Shown here in pieces: positions 35,701-47,454 of a stretch of DNA of 64,000 bases; within the stretch, counting starts at the first letter, position 1; every line of letters starts with the position of its first letter. This DNA comes from Pyrocephalus nanus (taxonomy: Eukaryota > Chordata > Aves > Passeriformes > Tyrannidae), in assembly GCA_038380795.1 (NCBI GenBank), contig CM076260.1:8076033-8140032 (forward strand), read 5' to 3'. The notes under the pieces were generated by a model. That model was not told the DNA's origin. It saw only the letters and a program-made list of their open reading frames with translations, and did no database searches. The position numbers were made by a program, and so were the translations under genes.

Positions 35701-36702
35701 TATTTTCAAACATGATCTCTTAAGAACATGGAATGTCCTGTAAATCCCCATTGTAGGGACATAATTTGGCTGCTCAAATCAATCAGCAAATCTTCCAGGG
35801 TTTTTCTTCTGGTCAGTGCAGAGAAACAGACTTCAGAGCATAACTGAATACATTCCCAGCCTCTCTTGGGAGAAGGATGTTCTAAGTTTTGGTCTCTGTG
35901 CCCTTTGTTTGTGCGTAGCACAACAACAACAACAACAACAAGCATTCTTCCACTTGGTGTCCTTACATACTTCTGTAGGAGTAGCTAATCCTAATGATCC
36001 AGTGCAAACCATGTGGGCACCACATTTAAATATTTGGGTGTGCAAATAGACTGGGGTTATTTCTGAGGTTTCAGAAAGGGGCTTGGTTGTCTGTACAGAA
36101 CACAGCCTTTGGGAAATATTGCTCCATTGGAGCATCATCCTGACGCTCCAACAGCTTAAAAAAAATTCTCCTTTCTTTCTCATTATTATGAGATAGCACA
36201 CTTCCCTCCCTTGATCAGGGAATAGCCCTCTACATCTGACTCCATCACCTTTCCGACTTCTGCACTATTGAAGGGCAGAACGGTGACTTAACCATCTGTA
36301 TTGGGAATTTTTCTTGCAATTCATTGTGTCCATATTCTGTTCTTTTATGAATATAAATGCCACAGAATATCTGGGTCAATGATGTCCAGAGTTCTTTTGC
36401 TCACATCTTTAATTGACTAAACTTAAAACAGGCCCTTCTGTGAACTTCTTTGGGCTATATTGACAGCAATTTCTTCTAAAGAAAATGTCAGGGAACCTTG
36501 CTTTTCAGCATAGAAAATGTATTATGTCCTATATGTGTCTTAAACCAGTTTATTGGAATGGAGTTTAAAATGCACATCCTGCTCAATATTTGAATGTTTG
36601 GATCTGTACTCCACTTTGTTCCTCCTTGTCTATGTTTTTAAACTTTTGAAAGAAGAAAAATTGTATGCCCTCTCTATCATTTGAATTCATTTATAGACTG
36701 CT
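32701..36702. other. Mostly unassigned non-coding stretch
   Basis: Contains a poly-T (32710-32722), a possible MIR-type fragment split at 33830-33895 and 34063-34090 (ATGAGGAAACTGAGG), and a (CAA)n run. Otherwise nothing recognised; no exon-like block. Confidence 0.4.
35919..35941. repeat. (CAA)n microsatellite
   Basis: About seven CAA units, nearly perfect. Confidence 0.95.
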
Positions 36703-36793
36703 AGGATCTCACAGAGATTTACAATACTAATTAATTAACTTTCACATTTCCCTTGGGTTGTAGGTAAAGATTATTATCCCCATCTTGCAGGGG
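36703..36793 (-). repeat. Ancient MIR-type SINE fragment
   Basis: AGGATCTCACAGAGATTTACAATACTAATTAATTAAC followed by ATTATTATCCCCATCTTGCAGGGG aligns in order with the reverse-complemented 3' half of MIR-like SINEs (AGGATCTCAAAGC, TTTACAA, ATTATTATCCCCATTTTACAG). One of the clearest old SINEs in the window. Confidence 0.65.
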
Positions 36794-36957
36794 TCACCAG
36801 TGCTCTCCTCTTATTCAACCTTGTGTAAATCAGCAATACCACCACTAAAATCAATAGTGTTATACTGCAGTAGAATTGATACGAGTCAGGGAGGAATCTG
36901 GTTTAGAAAATGTACTACCTGAGCTCAGATGGGTTTAGATGTGTGTTGCCTTCACGG

Positions 36958-37277
36958 GATTCAGTACCTGAGGGGGGCCTGGAAGAAAGATGGAGAGAAA
37001 CTATTTACAAGAGCATAGAGTGACAGGACAAGGGGGAATGGCTTTAAACTGAAAGACAGTAGTTCTAGGTTAGATATTAGAAAGAAATTCTTTACTGTGA
37101 GGGTGATGAGGCACTGGCACAGTGGCTGCCTCATCCCTTGAAATGTTCAAGGCCAGGCTGGATGGGGCTCTGAGCAATCTGGTTTAGTGGACGGTGTTCC
37201 TGCTCATGGCAGGGAGTTTGGAACTAGATGAGCTTTGAGGTCGCTTCCAACCCAAACCATTCTATGATTCTGTGATT
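36958..37277 (+). repeat. CR1 LINE 3' part, most complete tail copy
   Basis: A continuous CR1 tail: GATTCAGTACCTGAGG, AGAAAGATGGAGAGAAAC, GACAGGACAAGGGGGAATGG, AAATTCTTTACTGTGAGGG, GTTCAAGGCCAGGCTGGATG and TTCCAACCCAAACCATTCTATGATTCTGTG. Because it is uninterrupted, it serves as an internal reference for the split copy at 50874-51792. The body begins in the 3' untranslated region, so nothing of ORF2 is present. Confidence 0.95.
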
Positions 37278-38718
37278 TTAGAATCTAGAGATGAATAGGG
37301 TGGAGGGTTTCATGGGGGATATGTTGGATGTGTGATCTACTGAATATTGTAAGGGCCCTGATGATTGAGAGCTGAGGGATACCCAGCTTCTGCAGCATTC
37401 CTTGTGAACAGAGGCACACTTATCAAAAATGCTCCAACCAGCCCTCTGCATACAGTTCAGGTACTTGCAAGCCCTCAGAAGGGTCCATGAGAAGGGATAA
37501 GAGATCCACAAGCTGAGTGTAGAGAGACAGAAGCAAAGCTGGCAGAGGGATTTTGTAGAAGCTTGGTCCCTTTCCAGGATTTCAGTGCTGTTTGTGCAGA
37601 TGAGATCTGAGTGTCATCAGCCTGTGCCTACCCACAGTGATGGTGTGATTTACAGACAGTGCAAATACAGCTTTGAGAACAGATGCCATCCTTACCATTC
37701 ATAACAGAGTACTTTGGCAGGCTTTGTCCTGGGATGAGAAGCACCTTCTCCGTGCCTGCAAGAAATAACAGTGTTGGCAAGTCATGTCTCTAACGGCTTT
37801 GTTAGTCTGGGAACAGACTGGTCAGTACTTTTCAGGTCTAAGCCCAAAATAACTTCTCCAAGGTCAGATAGCAGAACAAGAAATAAGTACTGGCTCCCAT
37901 ATATTGGCTCCTACTTTTGGATTCTTTCCCTGCTTAAATCTTTCATTTAATGCAGTTGGTCTTTAACTGTGCATGGTGGTGGTTTGTTTCTGGACTCTCC
38001 ATAGCAGCTGTATTTATGGTGGATGCACAGGCACCTCTTAATCTGCCTCCTCCCCATGGAATTGTCTATTAGCACTTTTTATGAGCTTCTTGATTTAGAA
38101 TATGTATTGTGAACTTTCAGGAGCACACTCTGGACAAAGACTTGTTTATGGTGCTCACGTCATTCTTAGTTCAGAGTGTTTATGAGTCCAAGTCTCTCTG
38201 TCACTATATTACTTTGGAAAAATATAGATCTTTTCCTTCTGTGTTCTAGCATTTTCCTGGCCATACAGGAGACATACCAACTCTCCAAGTCTTAACAATT
38301 ATCTCATTAAGATATTTTGCACTTTTCTTCACTAAATCTGGCAAATACAATGAAGCAAGTCCTTCGATTTACATGCTGGACATGCATCTGGACATTTTAT
38401 CTACTCCTTCCATTAAATTACTCTTGCTTTTGCCAGATTATATTGGTGCTATCTCTGACTGCTTGAAAGATAAGGCTAGCAAATAAGATTAAAAATAGAC
38501 ACAATTATTTTTAAAAGCCTTTTGTGCATACATAGTTTTTGAAATCTTGGTAAAATTAAACCCTCTTTTTCTTCAAAGAATTCCATCTAAGAAGGCATAT
38601 TATCTTTATTGTTTGAACCTTAGTGAGGGCCATTCTTGCAGTTGGTGATCGCATGATGTGAGCTGCTGTATGAAGAAAGGAGAAAAGACATGCCTTGAAT
38701 AGAGAAAGGATGTGTTTT
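37278..38718. other. Unassigned non-coding stretch
   Basis: A weak MIR-like phrase (AACTTCTCCAAGGTCAGATAGCAG, about 37851-37874) is the only hint of a repeat. No exon-like block. Confidence 0.4.
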
Positions 38719-38850
38719 GATCCCTGTTTTACAGACAGGAAGTTGAGTTAGGAATGTTCCCCAGATTGCCAGGACACCCAAAGCAAGACAGAAATTTATA
38801 GTGTTCTCTGGAGTCCCAGTCAAATATCTCAACTGTTTGACCAGGGTCCC
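38719..38850 (-). repeat. Ancient MIR-type SINE
   Basis: Reverse complement of a MIR-like element. CCCTGTTTTACAGACAGGAAG is the core end. AGATTGCCAGGACACCCAAAG corresponds to CCCAAGGTCACACAG, and GGAGTCCCAGTCAAATATCTC is the tRNA-derived head (AGTCCCAGTCCAGTGCTCT). Confidence 0.6.
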
Positions 38851-41060
38851 TCTGAAAAAGGGTGTTTATGAAATACCAACAGCTTGGTTGTCCAGCTGAG
38901 CCACTCAGGACACTCTCTGCAGGAGGGAATGGGAGTTAAGGGCTTTTGTGGGCATTGTGCAGGCTACTACATTCTTGCAGTTGGCATAACAGAGGCTGCC
39001 ACTTTTTTTATTGATGTATGTAACTTAAAGGAATGAGGGAGATGAGCAAACTGCCCTCCTGAAGGAGAAAAGTGGAAAATAAAACTAGCAAAATCAGGAG
39101 AGGGTGTAGAAATATTTTCTACTGCTTTATGCCTATGGCTGTAGTTCCTTCACTGTCTCCCCTTTGGCATCTGTCAGCTGTCCCTGTCCCTGTGTCTCCT
39201 GAAGCCCTGGTGGGTTTGCCTGGGTGCAGCCTCAGCATTGCTTCACTGTGTAGGAAACTAGCCTGGCTGGATCTTGCTGTGCAGCCAAAGGCACAGTTAT
39301 CTCTGTAGCAGAGGTGTCAGAGGAGATCTGTGCCATCATCTGAATGTGATAGTTCACAGGTGAAGGTGTTTTGGTCTAAGATGCCTCTACAAACTGCAGC
39401 AGCAGCAGTGTGTCACCAGATGTGTGCTGTTCCGAGGGTGCAGCACCATGCCCCCAACACCTCAGCAGAAAGATTTATCACAGCTCATTGCAGAAGCTCA
39501 CAGGCAGGAACACAAGTGCAGGATAAGGCACAGGGAGCCTGATGAATGCTGGAGGAGAGATCACAGGTTTCACAGTCTTTCTGTTGCAAGTTTCTCTGAT
39601 ACACATCTGCTTATACAAACACTGTGCGCTACTGGGCTCAGTAACAGTGTGATAAAACAGTTTGGGCAGTTTCTTTTTCCCTACCTACATATCAGTCCCA
39701 GTTTGACCTGTGGAATTATTTTTCATTTCTGTTTTATCCCAACCAGTTCTTTTCTATAACAGCTGTGCTCCAGCATCGAGAGAGCTGCTATGCTGCAAGG
39801 TCCACATGAAATATGGCTAACATCAAAAAGAAATCAGTTGTGCCAGATTTCCTTCCCCTTTTTTTTTTTTTAACATTGTTGTCCCTGATCTCCTTGTAGC
39901 TCATTATTCCCCAAATGCCTTTCTTATTGCTTGTCCACACAGTCCATGGGTCTCCTTGTTATCTTTCCTTCTTGCTTCCTTGTAGGGGGATGCATCTTAC
40001 AGTCCTTACCCCACTGTTGCTTTGTGGCCCTATACTTCCATACTGTAATTAATATCTATTCCAAAAAAATCACTTCTCTCTGAATATTTCCTAATTAACA
40101 TCACTAATCTCTATGCTCATCACTTACATTTCGATCCCTTTTCAAACTGTTCCTCTATCTCTTGCCTTAACCTCTCGTTGCTTGCTTCTTCCACTTCTGC
40201 TTTTAATATTTCTGCTCACATTTCACTCTATCTGAGGAGAAACTGAGTTAAGGAGACATCGATTGATCCTGAAGGAGGGATGGCAGCAGGGGGGCAGGAG
40301 GGATCGTACTGAAATGCACAATTTCAATGGGAAAAGTCAGATCCAATGTAGCAGGAGCAACTCAGGTACCTGCTCTTCAGGGGCAGTGGCTCTAGGACAC
40401 ACAGAGAGTTTGCCATAGCTCTTCAGGTTGCTTAAAAGTTGATTTCCATTTGTAATTTACCCACTGACCCTCTCTTTTCTTAATTAATTTTCCAATTTTC
40501 CAATCTCTCTTACTGGTACCTCTTAGACATGCCAACAAAACTACTTTCCTGCACAGTGAAAAACTCAGGCAAACCAATTCTCGGAATTTCAGAGGATAAA
40601 ATGCTGATTCTTCTGGGCTGGCCTAAATAGTTTTGGACAGTTCCCAGCACTGTAGAGTCATAATCTGACATTTTGGCTCCCATTCAGTAGGTCTGTGGCT
40701 CATTTCATATCCAAAATTATCTAAAAACTGGCCGATGAACCTGGTCATCCTCAGCTTCCTTCAAGGAACAAGGAAAATCCTGATATCTGCTTTAGAAATC
40801 TGTCTCCTCTTGGGATAAATCATTATCTGGGTCCTCCATATTTTTTCTCCATTGATGGATACAGCTTTTCTGGCTTCTTGGGCGATTGTCCCAGACATGG
40901 ACTTTTTGAAGTCTGTAATGTGCAAGGTATCAAGGTTAGAGCAGGGTCTAGGACAGTAACATGAACAACAAATATGGTGATGCTATTTTAGGAATTGTAA
41001 TAATATTTTGAAATTAGGAAGAACAGCCCCTCAAGAAAAATAATAGGAATCACTTTAATT
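38851..41060. other. Unassigned non-coding stretch
   Basis: 39100-39560 is locally richer in GC, with overlapping frames of 70-111 codons on the plus strand. None shows a motif I know and there is no clear splice-bounded exon. A poly-T lies near 39859-39871. Confidence 0.35.
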
Positions 41061-41140
41061 AAAAAAAAAACAAAACCAAAAACAAAACCCAAAAACCCCC
41101 CCACAAAACAAACAAACAAACAAACAAAACAAAACAAAAA
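41061..41140. repeat. 80-bp tract of A and C only, ending in (CAAA)n
   Basis: An A run, then AAAACC mixtures, a C run, then (CAAA)n. There is no G or T on the plus strand, so the complement is T/G-only like the tract at 21630-21749. Confidence 0.95.
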
Positions 41141-44100
41141 TATGGATCAGAGTCGGTGGGGAACACTTCTGAGGTTCCCATTGCACACTCCAGTTCAGTG
41201 TAAATGGGGTTTGATAGTGCTCTGCTCATCAAGTCCTCCCCTAAGTGTTGAAAGGTGCTGTTTTGGGTAAATCATCCAGCTGATGAGGCCTGATGGGTCC
41301 TCTGTGGTTCATGAAACCTAAGCCCATACTATGGCCTGGGAGAGACCCTAACTGTTGTGTAATTGAAAAGTTTTATGTTATTTACAAAATATGGCAAAAT
41401 CGAGAGAAGGTTTTACGGTGCATACGAAGCTGTCTGGTGAAAAGAATGGCCCTGCTAAAGCTGTGGTTAAAATAGCTGCTACATTGCAAAAAAACCCAAG
41501 GAAGAACGAGAAGACTGGAGCAAGTCAGGCTCCTAACAGAGTGCTCCTAACAGCACCCTGCCCAGGTGCTGGCAGCAAGGAAAGGCCCATTTCCAGTAGG
41601 AAAGTGCTGGCCATCAGTCACTAGCACACAGTGTAAGCCTTGTCAGCTGCTTTGCTGCTAGGTAGCAATCAAGAAACCTGCCTGGAAATGAGAGAAGAAA
41701 AGAGTGAAGCTAACAAGTCTTGAAACAAGATGAAAATTTGAGGGGAGATACATGCAGGGACATCAGGACAGCTTTGAAGGATCTTTCATTTCTTTGCATA
41801 ATGTTGCTTCCAAATTTGCTTTCTGAGAATAAATAACAAACCATACCTATGCTAGTTATCCCAAAAGTTGCAGAGCCTCAAGGCTAACTGTCCTCTGACA
41901 CCCAGTGTCAAAGTTTGGACACATCCATACTGTTCCTGGGCTCTGGAAGTTCTCTCATCCCCAGAATAGGAAGTCTGGCTGCAGAGACCCTGAGTTCCTT
42001 GAGGAGCAGTAGCTGAGCATGCCAGGGATCTCACAAATAGTTTATTAACACAGAAATCTTGGCTCCATCTCTCATGCACAGGTGAGTTGCAAGGTGTAGC
42101 AAAGTGATCCCATTGGACTTACTGGAGAAGCAAATCCAAGTGGAGAAGCAGCGTCTTCTTTGAAGTACTAAATTGAAATGTAGAGTGGTGTTTGAGCAAC
42201 TCTTGGGACATCCAAAGCCCATGATGACTTTAAGAGATGCAAGAATAGCTCCTGTAAAGCAGAAGGATCAGTGAAGCCAATGCTGCCAAGTAGTGCCTTA
42301 GAATGCATTTCTCACTGCCAAAACAGGGACCACCTTGGAGGAAACAAGCTAAGGCTTCAGATAATCTGAAGCTACCATATGGTTCTAGGCAAATCCCAGA
42401 TTTGTTTGTGTGCAGGGGCTAAGAGGAACATAGAAAGGATGATAAGGAAGAGACGAAGTCACCCTGAAAAATATATGCACCAAAGCCCTGGAAAAATATA
42501 AAGAAAAAGAAAAGTAAAAAGAAAAATAGTGTTGTGGGCAGCATCTAGAAAAGTGTTTAGAACTGTGAGCACCAGAGCTGTTCAGGGAAGTAGTATGTTA
42601 TGTGCTGGCTTTGGGAAAAAACCCAGCCCAAAATATGAGTGTATAAATGGTGTCTGATTCACTATCATTTTTCTTCTTAAGGGATCAGCCCATGTGCCCT
42701 TAAATGTGAACTGCTTGAATACAAAATGATATTCCCCGTTCTCTTGACGCAAGACCTTGACAGAATGTGGTTCCTTCTGTTCCTGGCATGATCAAAAGGA
42801 GAATTGAATGAAATGGTGTGGCAACTGATAATTATAATTAATGACAGACCAGGTCTTGCAATTTTTTTTTTTTTTGCCAGGCTTAGAGAACACACTGCCT
42901 AAAATTCATGTCTTGCATCATCCTCACAGAAAATATGACTGCTGCACTCCCTAAACACTCCCTGGAGCTTTATCTGGTGTGATCACATCCTGTTCCCAGC
43001 AAAACCATCTGAGCTTTACCAAACAGTGGATGCTGGATGTGCATGGAGAAACAAACATTTCTGTCTTTACAGCAAACAGCCCCACTGGTCCCAGACCTGA
43101 GTGTTTTGCAAACTTGGTCAGTGGAGAGATGGACCAGATCTGAAGAGCGGAGATGCACAACTGCATGACGGACATATGGCATAGGAGCACATGCCTGGCA
43201 AACCAGGGCTGTTTAAAGTTAAATCCATGTCCTTGTAAATTTTGCATGATGCAATAAATCTGCACCTTTTGGCAAGTGCAGCAGACATTCCACAAGCAAA
43301 GCTGTTGACCTGGGGAAGTGAACCTCAGAGACTGCTCTGAACTCTACCACCCAATGATCTTGATCTGCTACAAATATTGCTCTCCCACCAGATTCCCAAG
43401 CCTGTGAGGACTGACATCTCAATGCATTACTTTTACAATGTCTTTTACAATGTTGAATAGTGAGTTCAGTATGGGTGAAAGCTGCTATGTTTACTCATCT
43501 TAAACAAATTTTCACATATGTAAATGAGCACACAGGGAAGAAACCTGAAAGGTGGGAAATTGAGCCTCAGTGATGCACATCGTAAAGCAGATTTAGTAAT
43601 AATAATAAAAGAAAAATTGATCCACTTGTGTTGCAAGATTTGGTGGTTTATGTACGTGCAGAGATTTAAGGATATAAATGTTGAACATTGTTGTTATTTA
43701 ACAATGAATTCCAACAGGTTTAATAAAACACTTGCTTGTCAGTTTATGACAAAATTGCTTTTAATAATGTGCAGTGAAAAGCCTTGCATTTCAGGGATAT
43801 ATAATATTTTAGTGTTCTTACATTTGGTAAACTCAGCACAAACTTGTCTTTAAAATAACTACATTTACAATCTGGCCTCTGTTCTCAGTGAGGACAAATG
43901 TTCTGTCAATTTTGAATAAATTATGAGAGAAAAAGTCATGAGAAATTGAGGAAGCTCCTAACAAGCTGCATAGGATGAACTGGCTGAGTGCATTTCTTTG
44001 CCTTTGCTTTCTGTGAGCACAGGTGTAGAAGGAAATATGTTCACTTTTAGCTACATTCAATATGTAATAAAAAAGAATTTGTTTTTGGGTTACCTGGATG

Positions 44101-44295
44101 AAAAATGCATCTTTCACTGTTAAAGGACAAACATATTTTCCTACTGTAGTCTAACTCAAATACGATTCATCTACCTGCCTGCCCCGCAGTGGTTCACCCT
44201 TGTGCTCAGTCAAAGCAATGAGAAAATGAAACTCTATAGAAGTGTTTTTTTAAAAGGTTATGAAGGATAAAAATAGAGATCAGCAGAGGATTAAC
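41141..44295. other. Unassigned non-coding stretch
   Basis: Contains a 77-codon lysine/arginine-rich frame at 41391-41624 plus (see findings) and overlapping minus-strand frames at 42951-43422 (up to 114 codons) with no known motif. A poly-T lies at about 42861-42874. Confidence 0.35.
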
Positions 44296-44405
44296 TTTGT
44301 GGTTAAGACATTGGTGTGAGAATTGGGAAATTTGTCTTCAGTTCTGAGCTTGGTCACCTCAGGCAAGTGAATTAGTCTTTCTTTGCCTCAGTTCCCCATC
44401 CCCAG
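44296..44405 (+). repeat. MIR-type SINE
   Basis: TTTGTGGTTAAGACATTGG resembles the tRNA-derived head. It is followed by CTGAGCTTGGTCACCTCAGG, CAAGTGAATTAGTC and TTTGCCTCAGTTCCCCATC, corresponding to the MIR core (TGTGACCTTGGGCAAGTCACTTAACC...GCCTCAGTTTCCTCATC). The order and spacing fit a nearly full head plus core. Confidence 0.7.
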
Positions 44406-46672
44406 CTCAGACTCTTTTCTCAGTCTTTGGATATTTTCTGTATTTAGGCTGAGGTCAGGTTATTTCTTTTTATTAAACATTTGTATACCGAGAAGTTAGG
44501 GCTGTCTTGTGAGTGCTGCTTTAATATACCTAGAATAATTGAGATAATAGTAAGAAAGGTGTAATTCTACTGCAAACATTCATTCAGGGCTGCCATTCAT
44601 GCTGTTCTTCCCTTGGCAGAGGAACCCCCCCACACCTGAAGGTAAGTGGGAATTCAGTTTTGTTGGCATGCCAGGGAAGTTTATCACAAGCTTCTGAAAA
44701 GCAGGGCTTAAAACTTTTCAAACCAGGTGCTTGTCATTTCTGCAGACTTGTGCTTTTGCAGGTGTCTCAAGCCTTGCAGCTCTTTACTGACTGCAGTGGG
44801 ATTGGACGTGCTTTGCAATGAGCTCCACACCTGCTTGAAAGGACTGAGAAACAGCAAGATCCTTCTGACAGTTTTATTCTGGGAAGGACTCCAAGAATGG
44901 ATAGCATGACTTTTGGGATGTATTTTTCCTCTGGCTCCCAAAGTGTATTAAGGAACAAAGATGACCAAAGAGAAAAGTTATATTCTATGTGCACCACCTT
45001 CAATAAGTGCCACGGGTTTTTTACCTCAAGAGTTCAATGCTGCAAAATGATTTGGCATTACAATGGAAACAGCACTTTTGGAAAAAAATCACCAAGGTCT
45101 GTTTTGATCTTATAGTAGCTTTCTGTAGTTTCGGGACAAAAAAGTAACTTCTTAACTTTTCCATGCTTTCTATCCTTTTTAAAAATTAAATCAATAAAAA
45201 TCTGACTAATTTATTGAATAAAAAATATTCAAATATTCTTTAATAAAGCAGAAGTATAATTCTGAAATGAATAGAGAGGATTCCCTTGACTTTAGTGATA
45301 TTAAACTTAATTATAAGAGAATTTGTCAAGTGTCTAAGAGATATATTAATTTCATTATTAAAAATGAAGTTGAAGGAAAAGATCCTATATGACACCTAAC
45401 TTTATTTACTGTAAAAGCTGAATGTTCATGTCTGAATTAATGTATAAAAGGTGTGCTATCTTTTAAAGTATTTCCTCTACATCCCCTCTGTCAAAGCTAC
45501 CACAAACTAGGCTGCCTGTGTTGCTCATTTTCATCCTCATCCCACCTGTGGTCTTTTTATTAACATTGGTATTTCTAAGATAATTTTGAAGTGGCCCTTC
45601 ATTGCACTCCTCATCCTCTAACTAGTGAATTTTGAAGTATAATCATGCTTTTTCCACTGCCCTTCCTCATGGTAATGTAACAGAAATATACCCTAAATTA
45701 TCACATTCAAACTGTTCTTTTAAAAAGTCTTTTCCGTGGTGCCCTCAAAAAAGGGGATAAAGGTTTAACTATATTTTCTCTAACTCCTTTTCTCATAATG
45801 ACCAACTTCTCCCTCAGCATTTTCCTCTGTCCTTGCATCAGAGTACACCCATCTGCTGTCTCCTGTTTTATATTCTGATTATAACCTCTTTAACATAGGA
45901 ACTATTGCTTTCTCACTTCTTTTAAATTATCTGGTACAATTTTCTTCTTGTCTGCAACTCAAACTCAAGTGTTATGGAAAGAAAATATAGTTATTAAGGT
46001 GGTTTAAACTTAAAAATAAAATCATGGTTAGGTAGGTATCTATTTTGAGTGTGTTTCAAATTTGGCTTAGGATCACACAGGTTATTATTACGTGTGATCT
46101 TACTGAGAGGATATTGAAAAAAGTCTCTAAGCCCCTTTTATTTAAAAGACTTATAGTCTGATAGAAATTTCCAGGTAATTAAGGTGGCCTTGCACGTATT
46201 GGGCTGAGTCATCAATGTTCCTAAAATAGTTGGCATTACTTCTGTCTTTTCTCTTCAGAATTTCTCTAATTCCATTCTTTAAGTGACTATTCACAGAGCT
46301 TTTACTATAGCCTTTTTTTTTTTTCCCATTTTTTTTCTTTTTTTCCTCCTAGGTGTTTTGTTCAGAAGGAAGAAATTGCCTAAATATAAATACCTACTGC
46401 CAAATGAGATGCCCAGGATATCAGTGCTCATCTGCAGCTGGTGGTCTGGAAGGATGCAGGTCTCCCATAGGTCTAAGTCTTCATTAACCTGAAGTACCTC
46501 ATACAGGCTTGGGTGTCTGAAGAACTGAGCCTTGTTCTAAGTGGTCCAATGGCTCTGTTCATGGGCTGTGGTTGCATTCTTGTTCATGTAGGCTTACAAA
46601 ATCTTTCTCTTTCTGGCAGAGTCTGCACTTCATGCTACAAGGTGAAGCCATAAAAATCTCTCTTTCGTAATT
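44406..46672. other. Unassigned AT-rich non-coding stretch
   Basis: No recognisable element or exon. A T-rich tract lies at 46311-46346. Confidence 0.4.
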
Positions 46673-46880
46673 CAGAGAATCATGAAAACATTAGATTTGG
46701 AAAAGACCTCTTAGATCACCAAGTCCAGCTGTCAAACACCACCATGTTCACCACTGAATCATGTTCTCAAGTGCCATATCCACATGGTTTTTAATACTTC
46801 CAGGGATGGTGACTCCACCATTTCCCTTGGCAGCCTGTTCCAGTGCTTGACAACCCTTTCCATGAAGAAATTTTTCAGTG
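46673..46880 (-). repeat. CR1 LINE 3' part
   Basis: On the minus strand, a CR1 tail of the subtype with GGAAAAGACCTCTTAGATCACCAAGTCCAGC, CCAGGGATGGTGACTCCACC and GGCAGCCTGTTCCAGTGCTTGAC. The 3' terminus lies at the left (TCAGAGAATCATGAAAACATTAG). Truncated at about 46880. Confidence 0.9.
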
Positions 46881-46947
46881 TTCCAGAAGGATTTGAGCAA
46901 TACTTTTGGAGAATAGTTTAACTTTTAGGCTGCCCTCAAGGAGTTAG

Positions 46948-47006
46948 GAGCTGGGCTCAGTGATCTGTGGGGTCTCTTCCTACTCCGGGTATTCCACAGC
47001 TCTATG
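46948..47006 (+). repeat. CR1 LINE 3' terminus, degraded
   Basis: GGAGCTGGGCTCAGTGATCTG, GGTCTCTTCCTACTCCGGGTATTCC and ACAGCTCTATG resemble the last 60 bp of a CR1 (GGACTCGATGATCC...TTCCAACTC...ATTCTATG). It lies about 70 bp from the truncated end of the minus-strand CR1. Confidence 0.55.
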
Positions 47007-47396
47007 TTTCTTGTTTACTATGTGAGGTATTTGCTCCCACCATTTCTGTTTACTCAGAAGAAAACTTACTGACCTTTCTTTGTGTGCTTTTGGTGCCAGC
47101 AACAAATAGCCATCCACTGATGATGTATGTTGGAGTTCCTGCTAGTGCTTTACATCTCTTATATTCCTCTATGATTTCAATTTTCAAAAAATTATTTCCT
47201 CCTAGGCAAGCTGTGAAAGAAGCTTCATTCTGAGCAGCTGTGGTGGAGCTCTCAGCTGCCTGTCACAAGCCAGTTGTTTCCTGTCACTTGGGGGAAATGC
47301 CATCAAACTTGGTAGGAAATTTTGCTCATTTTCTGTATGAGAATTCTGCCTTGAAAATGTGTGTGTGCTTTTTCCTCATATCTTCAAAACCAGGTT

Positions 47397-47454
47397 GTTT
47401 ATTTCCTTTGAAATGTTTAGTCAGCTGGTTTATTTCCTTTGAAATGTTTAGTCA
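47397..47454. repeat. Two-copy tandem duplication, 31-bp unit
   Basis: GTTTATTTCCTTTGAAATGTTTAGTCA occurs at 47397 and again at 47428. The 27 bases compared are identical, so the duplication is recent or under constraint. Confidence 0.95.

Noticed and set aside
39072..39759. GC-richer block with several overlapping plus-strand frames as exons
   Set aside because: The frames are in different phases, none has a recognisable domain, and no consistent splice-site pair frames one of them.
42951..43422. Minus-strand frames of 114, 70 and 67 codons as a multi-exon gene
   Set aside because: They overlap each other in different frames and show no known motif, as expected of chance frames.
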